64,000 nucleotides of DNA, from NCBI GenBank assembly GCA_021613335.1, contig JAJTWR010000231.1, positions 701,501 through 765,500 on the forward strand, written 5' to 3'. The DNA is from Whitmania pigra (taxonomy: Eukaryota > Annelida > Clitellata > Hirudinida > Haemopidae). Below the pieces are notes generated by a model that searched no databases, was not told the origin of the DNA, and saw only the letters and a program-made list of their open reading frames with translations. The translations under genes were made by a program, and so were the position numbers. Shown here piece after piece: positions 24,603 through 38,300 of the stretch; the stretch's first letter is position 1, and every line of letters starts with the position of its first letter.

Positions 24603-24786
24603 GATTGTAACTTCATTTATATAGCGCCATATGCATAGCGTCAGAGGCGTTTCTTGTAGCCATTTATATAGCGCTCCTTCCCAAGAGCGCTGGCGGCATT
24701 GCAGGCTGGGTTTCGAACACGACACATTACGACTGTTGCCATTACCGCCGTATGCAGGCACATAACCCATTCGGCTAACCTACACG
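24603..24786 (-). repeat. tRNA-derived SINE, reverse-strand copy
   Basis: Read on the minus strand it starts ggttagccgaatgggtta, has the B-box-like gtgttcgaaaccc, then gaaggagcgctatataaat and ends atgaagttacaatc. It is longer at the 5' end than the copy at 20092-20253. Confidence 0.8.
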
Positions 24787-25101
24787 ATGTGTTAAATCAA
24801 AAAACATATTTAAACCGGTCCATTTTTTTCGGATTAGTGTTAATGCTAATTAGGTATAAAACATAAATAAAACCTGATGATTTACTTAGCCTCATCTCAA
24901 TTATTTTCCTGTGCTACAATTCGTCAAATATACTCTTTCTAAACTCTTGCAGTTTATAAAACAGACTCAGCTTGGGTTAATTTTTAATAGTTTTATTCAA
25001 TTTCTTATTACTTTAAATGGTTTAATTAAAATTAAGTAATGAAAAATGGTGTGTCATTTTGGAGACACTGCAACGACCGCCTGTAAGGGGTTTAGCGTGA
25101 T

Positions 25102-27701
25102 TTAAAAGCGTGAAAGTGACACAAGAATAGCTTTCAAGGGCTCAGAGTACCTGAAGGATTTGGCGTACTTTGTCATCACCAATATGCACAAAAAAGCCAC
25201 GCTAACAAACTGCAATCCTGCCGCAACATAAGCAACTCCTAAAAAGTAATTCTTCGAACCTAGCCAGGATAAATTGGTTAGGAAGATGCTTTTTGTTCCG
25301 TCAAATGGAAACGTAGGATAATCTGGAAGTAAAGGTAGAATCATTTTATGGGCTTTTAGGCAATGCCACAAGAACCTCGTCGGCGGTTTAACCCTTTCAC
25401 TACTAATAGGACAATATGTCCAAAAAATGTTTAAACAAAATAATGAAAAAGCTTTGGTAGTGAAAGGGTTAAAAAACTAAATGTTAGAGTTAGAATCCAA
25501 GCTTTCTAATCAAAAATGTTAATGTTATTGGTTCATCGATATTAAGATTTCAAGCCGATCAACACCATGTAAAGCACATGAACAAGTAATAGCTTTTAAT
25601 GTTAATGCATTCAGTTTAAATGACTCACTGTACTTAATAGACATCTTGTAAGAACCCCCCGGCAAACCCTGCTTGAATTGTTCGTGATGATCGTGATCAA
25701 TTCTGCCATACAATTTAACGAAACTCGGAAAAGCAGCTGTTCTCATCCAAACCATCAAAGCCTCATTTTGGTATCCGTTGTTGTTTGGATCCTTCGTGTC
25801 TAGCATAAAGACGGGATATTTCCAGTTGGGAGGCTTTTTAGTTCCTTCCCACGCTTTAAATTTTTAATTAAACATTATTCAAATTCAATCTGATAATTTG
25901 GATAACCCATTCAGTTAAGTGAGAGTGGTTTAATATATATGCTGTAATAGATTAACATCACATTATGATGATGATGATGATAGTTTTGATAGGCCATTCT
26001 GTTACTTTTTAAACTTCAAAGCAGAAAACATGCCAACATTAATTCCAAGTTTATTTTGATGTCTTGTTAATGCAACAAATAATATAAACGTTTATTTACT
26101 TGATGGATTTTTAAATCTTATGCTTCTGTCTGTATCCCATGCGATGTTGGTCCTCAGGATTGGAACGTCAATCGAGGTTCCATCCTCGATAAAGTACAAG
26201 CTGAATGTATCTATTTTATGTAATGAACTTCATTACTTTGTGTCATACAATGCTACAAAAAAGTGTTGAAGGCTAGACATTTAGAGACAGACCAAATTTC
26301 AGATTCAGTTTGGCGCGGAACGTTGGAATCGTTATCGGTTTCAGCATTCTTTGGGATAAAACCGAAATAGAAAATATAATGTTTGTTTATTATCGGTTTC
26401 GGTCGCAAGTGGTTTGGGTTATATATTACGGTTTTCGTGCAAAAATTTGGTTAAATTTTAGGGTTCAGTCAGAAAGTCAGCTATAATATAATATTCAGCC
26501 TACTTTCTGTTTCGACAAAAAATCACTTTCGGTCGGTCTCTAGAGGCATTTACCATTAAACATGCTGTTTGCAATGGACCCGCAGGGAGCATAAGTGAGG
26601 TTTGTCGCGGGATCAGACAGAAATGGTCGACAATGCTTGGACATGCCCATTCTCCTACCAGCAATTTGGTGAGCATCATACGAATTTACGTATTTTCTGT
26701 GGTTCTGATAAAAGTTTGTCAGTTTGTAGTAGAAGTACAACTTGCCCTGTTAAACGATTTAAGATTTTCATAAAGTGGGTATTTTTGAATGTTAATGATT
26801 TATAAATCACTTTTTTGATAGTTGTGAAATATTTTTGTAATTAAATGTTATATATATATATATAATGGGAAAACATAAACTCATATAAATATGATTCCCT
26901 ACAGGATTTCCCCGAAATAATAGCATGATTTTTCAAGATGTTCGTAATATAAGCCCCTATCCCGAAAGTAAGCCCTAGTTTTTTTTATTTAAGGTCAATA
27001 TTAAGGTCAACTTTTTTTACGAAAAATTACACTAATTAAATGGTTTTCTAACATTCTTGTAATACTCTTATTCATAAATTAATAAAACCACTCTCCTTGC
27101 CTCGTGTAGCATAATAATATAATTTGTGCAACATGCCCTGATGGGTTGATTATAAAATGTAAGGCACCCTCTAAAATAAGCCCTAGCGCGCCTTTCAGGG
27201 CAAAAATTAATATAAGACACTATTTTATTTTTGGGGAAACGATAATATTAATGACACTAGGTATGGACTTTTACTATTTTGTTTTAACAGTGTAATATTA
27301 CGTGTAATTAATTTTCACCATCATTTGAGATCAATTTGAAACCTCGAATTGATAAGGTAAGGTGAAAAAGATTTCACATGAACATTCCTCTCCTAAGTTT
27401 TCCTTCAGAAATTCATCACATGAGGTACTGGAGAAGTTGAATATCGTACTCATGATGCATCTATTTCCAGAATATTCCATCTCCAGTTCGTCGATCTTAG
27501 GTAGAAATAGTCAGTATTTAACCATTGAGCAATAAACCATAAATTTGCGATCGACAATTACCACGTACGATGCATAAAGGAGAAGACCACCAACGAACAT
27601 GAATATAACTCCAATCACTAAAGATGGGTAGAAAATTGCAGGAAACGTTAAATTTGGTTGCCACGCAATCAGACGCTGCTGTCTGGCTCGACTGATTTCG
27701 T
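25102..27701 (-). CDS. TMEM30: TMEM30/CDC50-type P4-ATPase subunit (first exon not found)
   Basis: Six exons: 27562-27701, 27343-27495, 26554-26746, 26100-26210, 25629-25853 and 25102-25322; phases are continuous and give 347 residues. CDC50 proteins are the beta subunits of phospholipid flippases (P4-ATPases), needed for their folding and ER exit. Seen here: RQQRLIAWQPNLTFP before the first membrane helix; a Cys-bearing loop (MEYSGNRC, EECSCEIFFTL); YYKLTNFYQNHRKYV; APCGSIANSMFN; NNGYQNEALMVWMRTAAFP; NYPTFPFDGTKSIFL; and a second membrane helix after FLGVAYVAAG. The first exon, coding for the short N-terminal tail, must end with one base of a codon; it was not identified upstream, where transposons fill the sequence. 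The gene is convergent with the ankyrin gene. Confidence 0.93.
25388..25472. mobile_element. Miniature piggyBac-like element in a TMEM30 intron
   Basis: TTAA at 25388-25391 and 25469-25472 enclose 77 bp whose ends are inverted (CCCTTTCACTAC and GTAGTGAAAGGG). TTAA target sites and CCCTTT-type ends are typical of piggyBac. There is no coding capacity. Confidence 0.7.
26282..26542. mobile_element. MITE inserted beside a TMEM30 splice donor
   Basis: Inverted ends agagacagacc and ggtcggtctct, with an approximate 8-bp duplication (agacattt on the left, aggcattt on the right). Internal copies of cggtttcgg-type motifs occur. The right-hand duplicated bases overlap the donor of the exon ending at 26554. 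Confidence 0.6.
26909..27238. mobile_element. Non-autonomous DNA element with TTTCCCC ends
   Basis: The left end tttccccgaaataatag pairs with the right end ctattttatttttggggaaa. Internal copies of ataagcccta occur. It lies in a TMEM30 intron and is non-coding. Confidence 0.55.
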
Positions 27702-27791
27702 CTGAAGTCAAGGTATGTTTTAAATGTATTAAAACAAATCGCAAAGTGCAATCACAAATTCGAAATTTTAAGCCAATGTTGAGGGACCGCG

Positions 27792-28640
27792 CGCAGTGAT
27801 GTGCAAATATGTTAATTAAAAAGTTACTAACTATTAGTTAAACTTTCAGTTAATTAAAAAATTTAGTTGAAGTGATAGTTTAACTAATTAATTTTTAAGT
27901 TTCTAACTAAAACGTTTAAGAAAACAGATTTTAGTTAATAAAATTTTTTATTTTTAAATATACTTAGTTTTTTTTATGATTCACATGTTAGTAATCAATA
28001 AGTATTAAAGTTATAGTAAAAACTTGCTTCAAAGATATCAAATTAAAATTTGCGCAGGATACTACTGACAGCATAACAAATGGGAATGTTGGCAATTGGC
28101 TGCAAGACATTGAGGGAGATGATGATGATGATGAAGCTCTAGTACTATTTCCACAGAAGCGATGTGACAATCACTCACTAAATTTAGTTGCAAGCGTGAC
28201 AGCTTCTGAAGTACGGAGTGATAACATGTACCGGAGCTCCTAGAGCGAGCAATGGGTAAAGTGCATTATGGAATTCAGTAAGTAGGGGGCCCAAAGGCAA
28301 ATGACACCGTAGGAAATTGCAGGAAATACCTTCATTCATCCATCTAGTACCAGATGGTGCAGTGAATATTATGTTGGACAGAGAGATGTGGAATTAGAAA
28401 AAGTGAATGTTTATCAATCGGCTTTTGAAATTGCTGCAATGACTGAATCATGAGTTAACGACCGTCTTACTTTTCTTGTAATTGCTGAACCATTTAGAAG
28501 ACTAATTTAAGTAATTTAAGAAGAGTAAGTAATAGTTCCAAGTTCTGCAGCTGTTGAAACACATCATGTCATAAAAGAAATTTTGATTTGTTGATGTAAA
28601 ATAAACATTTATAACATTGAGTCATTTTGTTGACTGATAT
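27792..28640 (+). pseudogene. Decayed hAT transposase with one terminal region
   Basis: The left terminus cagtgatgtgcaaatatg is followed by tagttaaac repeats. The plus strand from about 28041 then reads in hAT style (DTTDSITNGNVGNWLQD, FPQKRCDNHSLNLVAS, later PSSTRWCSEYYVG), broken by stops. A short stretch near 28537 (ttccaagttctgcagctgtt) also occurs in the synthetase-hAT chimera at about 23680-23703. Confidence 0.6.
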
Positions 28641-28689
28641 TTGGTTTGACCTCTGGAAAAATGCTGAAATGACATCCCTGGTCAAATAG

Positions 28690-29185
28690 ACTGTCAGGCA
28701 GTCAAACGGTGCCCAACCTGCTTAGTATAGATTAGCAGTCGCTGCAGGGAACGCCTCAATAGATTCACTACTGCATTGAGATAGTTACATTTGATTGAAT
28801 GACAACTGATCTGCTTAAAGACATATTCATCGGTTGAGAGCCCCTGCATGAATTCACATTTTCGCAATGTTTTATTTCCACAAGTGTATGTTGTAACTGC
28901 TGAAACTCCCAATTCCGAAATGTCAAAGTTCTTATAGTAAACTCAATAATACGCCTTTTGAGAATCTGTAGCATTCCTTCTAGTCCAACTCCACTCATCA
29001 TTATCGAGCCATTACTTGTAGAAAACACTAACTCCAGGCATGATTGGCAGTGCTATTAAAACTTTGAGGAATCAAACAGAAAAGAGAACGAAATAGGAAA
29101 TGTAATAGGAAACTTAATTGGGTGCGTCCAGGCATGCGGCTAGAACAAAGACCGAATCTTCTCTTACTTTTAGTTCAACAAACAG
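28690..29185 (-). repeat. hAT-related repeat, paralogous to 36990-37390
   Basis: Long stretches are shared with 36990-37390 in the same orientation (for example ttcatcggttgagagcc, ccaggcatgatt, cttaattgggtg). The later part belongs to the 1.4 kb tandem duplication. Confidence 0.6.
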
Positions 29186-31678
29186 TATTACCAGGGTTGC
29201 CAGTGTTGGGTTTTTAAGCCAAGATCTTGGCTTTTGTGGAAGATTTGGACCATGAGCTTCTAGTTTTTTTGTTTGGAAATCTTTGTGTTTTTGGAAAAAA
29301 TAATTTTTTGGGTAAAATTAATGTTTTATAAGGTTTTTGGTTAATCTCTTCAGTAAAGCACCTTCATCAATAACGATTTCCTTCTTTTCTGCCATCTTTG
29401 CACGCTCTCATAAGAGAAATGGACGGTGACGTAGTTACTAGCTAGCTAGTTTCCAGTTGCTAGTAGTGTTGATTCACCTCGTAAGAAAGCTAAGATGTGC
29501 AATAATTGGGCATTTAATGATAATTGGTTGACATAACTAAGGAAAGGATGCAGGCAAGAGTTTGGTTGACGACGTGACGCACTTGGCAGAGAAAATGACA
29601 ACAACAGCAAACGTAACATCCAAGACTCAAATTAAATTTTGCTAATTGTGATTATGTAGTTTCAACACTGACTCTAGAATTTTTATATTAAAATGAAAAT
29701 ATGCTTATTTTTAAAAATTATTTCATTAGTGGTCTAATCTATATTTAATTTTGATATTTATGATACTGAATCTGGTGAAGTTTTGAACCAAAATAAAATT
29801 ATGTTTGACTTGTTTCATTAATAATCTGATCATTATTTCATTAGGAACCCATGGCTATGTATAATAGCATTAATAGTATTTTTAAAAAATGATAATAATG
29901 ATAATAACAGCCGTTTTAATATGATCTGGGTTTTTCTTGGTTTTTGAGGTCGGGCGATCTGAGCTTTTTTTCAAAAATATCACTGGCAACTCTGATTACT
30001 AAATTAATTCCAATAACTTAAAAATTTTAGGGATTTTTTAAGTTTTCTATGACTTCCCTCATTTTCATAGTACTAAAATTCTCAATTTCGGAAATATAGG
30101 ACCCATAGGCCTATTTAACCATGTTTAGAAAAGCTTAGAAGATAGCGGCACAGCTTCACTAATTAATAATGGTTTTCCAACTTCTCAAGCACCTTTAAAA
30201 AAATACTTGCAAAATCTACCTCTCGCGAATTGCATTTTTGAACTTCAAATCTAAACATCAATATAAACAATTTGATTATAGTGTATGTTGTAACTGCTGA
30301 AACTCCCAATTCCGAAATGTCAAAGTTCTTATAGTAAACTCAATAATACGCCTTTTGAGAATCTGTAGCATTCCTTCTAGTCCAACTCCACTCATCATTA
30401 TCGAGCCATTACTTGTAGAAAACACTAACTCCAGGCATGATTGGCAGTGCTATTAAAACTTTGAGGAATCAAACAGAAAAGAGAACGAAATAGGAAATGT
30501 AATAGGAAACTTAATTGGGTGCGTCCAGGCATGCGGCTAGAACAAAGACCGAATCTTCTCTTACTTTTAGTTCAACAAACAGTATTACCAGGGTTGCCAG
30601 TGTTGGGTTTTTAAGCCAAGATCTTGGCTTTTGTGGAAGATTTGGACCATGAGCTTCTAGTTTTTTTGTTTGGAAATCTTTGTGTTTTTGGAAAAAATAA
30701 TTTTTTGGGTAAAATTAATGTTTTATAAGGTTTTTGGTTAATCTCTTCAGTAAAGCACCTTCATCAATAACGATTTCCTTCTTTTCTGCCATCTTTGCAC
30801 GCTCTCATAAGAGAAATGGACGGTGACGTAGTTACTAGCTAGCTAGTTTCCAGTTGCTAGTAGTGTTGATTCACCTCGTAAGAAAGCTAAGATGTGCAAT
30901 AATTGGGCATTTAATGATAATTGGTTGACATAACTAAGGAAAGGATGCAGGCAAGAGTTTGGTTGACGACGTGACGCACTTGGCAGAGAAAATGACAACA
31001 ACAGCAAACGTAACATCCAAGACTCAAATTAAATTTTGCTAATTGTGATTATGTAGTTTCAACACTGACTCTAGAATTTTTATATTAAAATGAAAATATG
31101 CTTATTTTTAAAAATTATTTCATTAGTGGTCTAATCTATATTTAATTTTGATATTTATGATACTGAATCTGGTGAAGTTTTGAACCAAAATAAAATTATG
31201 TTTGACTTGTTTCATTAATAATCTGATCATTATTTCATTAGGAACCCATGGCTATGTATAATAGCATTAATAGTATTTTTAAAAAATGATAATAATTGAT
31301 AATAACAGCCGTTTTAATATGATCTGGGTTTTTCTTGGTTTTTGAGGTCGGGCGATCTGAGCTTTTTTTCAAAAATATCACTGGCAACTCTGATTACTAA
31401 ATTAATTCCAATAACTTAAAAATTTTAGGGATTTTTTAAGTTTTCTATGACTTCCCTCATTTTCATAGTACTAAAATTCTCAATTTCGGAAATATAGGAC
31501 CCATAGGCCTATTTAACCATGTTTAGAAAAGCTTAGAAGATAGCGGCACAGCTTCACTAATTAATAATGGTTTTCCAACTTCTCAAGCACCTTTAAAAAA
31601 ATACTTGCAAAATCTACCTCTCGCGAATTGCATTTTTGAACTTCAAATCTAAACATCAATATAAACAATTTGATTATA
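28884..31678. repeat. Near-identical 1.4 kb tandem duplication
   Basis: Unit 1 is 28884-30280 and unit 2 is 30281-31678; both start gtgtatgttgtaactgctg and end aacaatttgattata. The only difference I noticed is one inserted base (aataatgataat versus aataattgataat). Each unit contains a hAT-like non-autonomous element with ends CAGGGTTGCCAGTG and CACTGGCAACTCTG (29192-29994 in unit 1). Confidence 0.9.
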
Positions 31679-32310
31679 GTTTGCGTTGCGTCACGGAATA
31701 TAAAGGGTTGCAGAGCGTTATTTTTTTCAAATAAATAAATATATGTCAGACAAAAATAATTTTGTATTTTTCACTGATAAATGGCATCGCTGACTGCCAC
31801 TCTAGCTATCCCTATGACTGGTTCTCAAAACCATACCTTTTCAGTATGTGAGTCAATAAAACGAGAGGTGGCCTTTAAGACCACTTATTATTAATAATGA
31901 TCAATGACTGACATCGCAGGTAAATTGACAATTTTAAGCACTAATTACCCAAGCAAACCATCGCTTCGGCCAAATGAAGCATTCTCATCTCAAGAAAGTT
32001 TCCTGAATAGTTTCATGCAATTACAATTACTTGTACAATTGGTCTAACGCCGTCAACCCATTTCTAACATTTCCTCCTATTACCCCCTTTATCATTTTTG
32101 TCCTCAACTTCATTATAACCAGTCAGTGCTCCAAAAAGATCCCACGAATGCCATCAAGAAATCCAAGGTTAAGTGAGGAACCCTAAATATTCAGAAATTC
32201 AGAAGTTGTTGAAAATTCTCATCAGAATCAACTTGAGTGATTGATTGCTCTACAGTTTTATGAGACTTTTAAGCATAACTACAAATATTCAAGGACTTAT
32301 CTTTTGTGGC
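31679..32310. other. Intergenic between TMEM30 and the atlastin-like gene
   Basis: No gene was recognised. The first exon of TMEM30 could lie here or within the transposon-rich stretch below it, but no supported candidate was found. Confidence 0.4.
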
Positions 32311-35300
32311 TTATTGAGCCACATCATTGATCCAATGGTGCACAAGTTCCAAAAACATCAAAAAGCAAAATTCTATTCTTATGTACTTATAACAAGAATC
32401 TTGGACAGAGTTCAAATCCAACACCATTTTATGAATAAATGGTAAGCTAAATTTGCAGATTGTGTGATCAGTAATCACCACAAGCATGTAATCACATGCA
32501 ACAAATGTTTCAATCCCTCTTCTTGATTTCCAAGGTCTTTTGTCGTCCTTCTTCACAGCACTGCCAAAAACAACATAGCAAGCATTAAGAAAAATGAATA
32601 GGAATTGAATTTAAGCCTTTTAACAATATGTCATGTTGTGATCAGCTATAAAAGTTCATTTGTTCAACATGCATAGTTTACTTAAACCTACGTTCTACAT
32701 CTGAATAAGCAGAAACAAAGCTGTTTAACAATTTTATAACACGTATTTAAAGTAATACTTCAGTTGCATAATCCTTAAGGAGGCAGAGAACATGCAGTTA
32801 ACTCTTGAAGGAATTATTTGAACCACTTTAGACTTTAGATCCTTCTTTTAAAATGATTTGCAAAACTCATCAAATCTTTGTGTAATCCATGGTTCAAATA
32901 TTCCAGAATAGCCAGATATTGCATTGTAACTGTAATAAAATAACTTGCCGATAGAAGAACCTATTTATTGAACTCACCTACCTGTTTCTTTTGTCCGATA
33001 TGCAGATGATCCAGGCAACGAAACAGAAGATCACCACGAACCCGATAGAATTTGTAATTCCCAACAAATAATCATCGTGGGAAAAGAAAAAGTTCAGGAG
33101 AAATAAGAAAACGCAGATCCCACCATAGACCAACGTGATCAGTACGGGTCTCATGCCATTTTTTTCCTGAGTAATTAACCTTAATCTTAAGTAACCAGTG
33201 ATTGTATGATTTGATGTCTTTACAGAGCATGTATGATTCAAAATTAATAATTTTGTTAACTTTCCATAATCAAAATTGTTTGGTAAATCAGTATGGATAA
33301 TAAATTGCTGACAAGTATAATTAGTACCAAATACCAAAGACCCAACATAAAATGTTACAAATTCATGTTAACTTCTGGCTAAAAATTTTGGCAACACAAC
33401 CTGCAAATTAAAACTAAAGCCAGTTGCTCAACTCACCAAGTTCCTCTTCCTGTATCCATCATATAATTTCATGAGCTTTTGTCTCAGCTCCTTCTCATAA
33501 AACGAATCTGCTCCATACAGTCTCTTTGATTTTCTGATGTCTCTGCAATCATAAACATATTTCAAATAAACATGAATTTAAAGTCTCAGAGCAAGTATAT
33601 GGCAAACAGAACAACGCATCAGAATGACAAATATGTAACAGTAGTTCAGAGTGTACAATAATATATCTACAATCAAATTCAGCTAAATGGATATAAATTT
33701 CAATTATGTGACACTTGCAGCAGAATGTGCATGAAATAATAAGCATTATGATTCTTAACTCTTTAATGGATTAACCTTAGCATCCTCATCCAACAAATGC
33801 CTAGGGATTAAATCAACAATTCATTCAACTCATCCATTCTCATTCAGTTTTTATAGGAACAGCAAAAAATAGTCGACGCACTTGACAACTGTACATCTGG
33901 CACAGTTACATTCATGAATAAATAAGTAATTTTATAAATTTACTTTTAAAATTCCTTGTATCAAAAGTCCTAAGCAAAACTTTGGTAGCTTAGTAGGCTA
34001 TAGAACTAGAAGCATGTTAGATTACAAAAACATAGCAGTTGCCTTAGCCAGGTAACCATCAATTATAATGTCAGAAGAAAATGAGTGACTACAGTGATGT
34101 TTATTAATAAAAATTAATTTAAATCCTTTAATTTTACATAATCACTATTTGAAATTTATCGATATGTTAATTACATTTAAATAAAAAATCAATTCAGACT
34201 CACTAATCAATCATAACTCACCTCAACTTTTGCAAAGCCAATTCAAGGCTCATATGATGATGACTTTCCATGTATTTCTGACTCTGGTATGGCTGGAACT
34301 GCATACCTACACCACATACCTACCAGCAATTGGAATCAATCTTATTTGAAGCTATTATCACTTTTATTTGAATAATCACCACAAAACAATCATTAACATC
34401 AACGACACCATCATTAATATCGTCAAACCTTGTTCATCTCGTTTTTGTAAATGGTCGAGGCTTCTGCCATAGCCATTATATTTTGCTCTATGCCAGGACA
34501 CTGTAATGAGAAAATAGAGCAAAACAGTAGTAAAACTACCAACACAACAATGTAATTAGGGCAATTGTAACAATAAATAATTACCTGAAGCACGTCTCGA
34601 GTGTGACTTACTTGATTGCTCTCTTCTGTGTACGTCTATAAGGTGAAAATATTTAATATCAAAGCACTTAACACTTTAATAGACATACATATTAAGTCCT
34701 CAGGGTAACATCTATCTTAAACAAATTGCAATATTGCCAACATTATCATTATTATTCAAAAGAATAAGCTGGAATATAATGCAAAAAATAAAGTCGATTC
34801 ACAAAAACTAATCCAATGCATGAACATATCACATTGCTTTTAATGCTATCATCATCATCATTATCGTCACCTTGAAGTGTTCGAACAACATCTTCCCAGT
34901 GACTCGTTTGCCACCAATCTCCTTGACAACAACATTCTCTGGACCAAGCACAAGCTCTGTGAAGGTCTTGAGGTTGCTCTTGAAATCTGCTTCAATGCCT
35001 GGGATTAGTATGCCAAGTACATTAACTCATTGTTTCATAATAATAACACAATATATCTGTATGCGACATGCAAGTTGGCTCAGCTTGCACTGCAACAAAG
35101 GGCCCCTTGGATGCAGCACTAAACAAATGGTTGAGAGCCTCTGAGAGTTAAGCTTATAGTACCATACAAATAAACATACATACATAATCAATATTTATTT
35201 TCAAACTTAACCAAATCGGATATCATCATAACCATTGTCTGAAAGATTCCCTTTGAAGTTGTAAGTTTTGACATGTCGTCCAGGACTTGGCATCATGAAG

Positions 35301-38300
35301 CACCGCTTGTCCTTTAACTTTTCGGTGAAGTACTTGATTGCTTCCTCAAACACAGGAGAACAAAATTCGCGTATCTGCCATTACATTGAACACATCAATT
35401 TATTTAATTGATATTACTAATAATTATTGATGGTTATTTATGAATTCTTAAATCTTAGCAATGATAATTAATATAGGTCATCAATCAGCTAAAACATCGA
35501 GGCATACCAAAACAGCAAAGGACTAAAAACATCTAATCCCGTGTATCAAAATGTCTAAGACCGCATACTAAGATATCAAAGGATCTTGATTCTAAATAAA
35601 CTAGAGCTTTACAACAACATAGTGAAGATCCATAGCAGCACATAAAGTATGAGCCCGAGGTGATTATGGAAAACAACAAAAGATGTTTCTTAATGTTTAA
35701 ATACAGTTCCATCAATTGTTAAAATTTATTTCTACTTTTTACATGTTGCGCAACACATTTTTGAAACTTTGCTAGAAATTTATAAAGTGAAAAAATTTCG
35801 CTTCCATGTTATATAATCAAGAAAGGACGATTTCCTTTTATGGCCAATCTCTACAAGAACTTGTTAAGGTATGGCTTTATGTTCACAAGTGACATGAAGA
35901 AGCTACTACTTAAAGATGAACATTGGTTTGTTGGTCTTAGACATTTTGATACACGGGATTAGATGTTTTTAGTCCTTTGCTGTTTTGGTATGCCTCGATG
36001 TTTTAGCCGATTGATGACATTCAAGGTCATGAGAACACCATTTGTTCAGCTTTTCTCCATTCATACCTTTGTGAGAATGGATAATGGAATGAAGCCCACT
36101 TCCTTTAGTTTTTATGTCAAAGATAACTTCAAAGGATTTTTTTTTTCAATACTTAAAAGACATGGGTATGCAGGTGAAGAAGGTTCATGGACTTTGAAAA
36201 AGCTTTGTGGAAAGGCATTGATGCAACGTTATGTGCATGGTTCATACAGGAACTTGAAAACCAAAATTTAGGACCTTCTACTCCATTTTTTAGGACCAAC
36301 AATAATAACAAAAATAACAATATTTAGATTTTAATTATTTATTGTTGTATAATTTAGACATATATCATAAGACAGTAACACGTGAATGTTCATAATATCG
36401 ATTTATTTAAATAAAACTCAATTTTCCAAGTCTTTCTCTAAAGTTGCAATTTCTGTCACTTTTGCCTTGCTATCTTTCCTCAGGCTGTTTGCCTAGACCA
36501 AAAGATCCATGTTCCTGGTTCTTACACTTTCGTCCATTAATATTCGAAATTCTATGTCCAACATATTCTTGTCATGTTTTAGAGTCTTCAGCTTCTTCCT
36601 GAGCATGATCATGTCCTCTTCATCTGCTTTTCATTTTGAGATTACAGCTGCCTGTCGCTCTTCCTCATGCAAGGTATCCAAATAAAATTTATATCTTTGT
36701 CTTGATGCTTTAAAATGGCTCAGGACAGATTTATCTATCCTAAAATTGCCTATACCTCCAACACTGTTACCATGGTTTCTAATTATCCTCCTTGCATTCA
36801 AGTTCCTCTAGTTTTGATTCTCACAACTCATACTTTTATTTATGAAGAAACCTCTTTCAACAGATGCCTGACCATGACTCAAAGTTAGCAAAACTGTTAC
36901 TATCTGTATGCAATCTTCATCATCATATCGATTCCCAGCAACTGATGGGAAAGCCTCAACTGAATCACAACTTGCTTGAGGTTCAATTTCATCACTCACG
37001 ATGCAGTATCAACTGATCTGCTTGCAAACGTGGTAACGAAACTGTTCATCGGTTGAGAGCCTTTGCATGATGTAACATTGTCTCAATGTTATTTGCCTTG
37101 AGCGTGTGTTGTAACTGCTGTAACTTTCAATTTCGAAATGTCAAAGTTCTTTTTGCAAGCGTATACAATACGTCTTTTGGGAATCTGTAGTATTCCTTCT
37201 CAGCCAACTCCATTCTTCATTATCTATCCATTTGCTATTGAAAACACTAAGTCCAGGCATGATTGATAGTGCTATCTTAACTTAAAGGATCAAACAGACA
37301 AGTGAATGAACGTAACCAGAAACTTAATTGGGTGAGGCTAGAACAATGAGACTGCAAGAACAAAGGGACCGATTTCACGCTAATTGTTGTTTCAATAAAA
37401 CTTAAGAACATTATCATTCTTTTGAATCTTTATCATTTTTTAGGACTTTTTAGTACTAAAAAACCGAATTTCGGAAATTTAGGACTTTTTAGGACCTTTT
37501 AGGACCTGTACGAACCATGTCTGTGAGTCTGCTCAAAAAATGGTATTTACGTTTCATCAGATTCAAGCAGTATACGTGTTTAAACAAATATACGAATTGG
37601 TAACTATTACAACGAGAAAAATGTTGATAAATCATAGGCAAATTCAGCAACATGGCATGACCCCAGAATACATTCAAAGGGGAGCTACTACACAATTATG
37701 CAGAATATTTTGATTTTCTAAGGAATTATTTGTATTTATCCAATTTTTTGGATAAACATAAAAACATATTCTAAGTATTATCCCATTGGTTAATGAGCCA
37801 ATTCTTAATAATGTTTTGCAATTCATTAACCAATTAAATTATTCGTGCTATAATTCTGAAAGTCACCTTCATTCGATCCTCCATATATTTCCTGCCACCC
37901 TCAAGTCCATTTTGGTACAAATTTTGCCTGTATGAGTCTTGAATCAAGAAGTAGAATCTCTGCAATTAATCATGCATTAGATATCAATTCCTCTAATTAT
38001 CATCCAGACTCATTCATCCAACTAACCATCCACCATTATCAACATTTAAACATCAACCAACCAACTTCAGTGTAAACAAACCTGGATTTGATTCCCTTCA
38101 CATCCTTTCAATGCCGCCTGACAAAAAAAAGTAACAAAACCCATTGAATTCATTTTCTTGACAGAAATAATACATTAAAATAAAGGATATTAACATTTGA
38201 TGATTAATCATACAATAATGAAAGATTAGATAATAGTTAAAAGCAAGTAAATCTATATCAAAATGACTATCAATTTAATCCGTTGATTAAGTAGTTCGAT

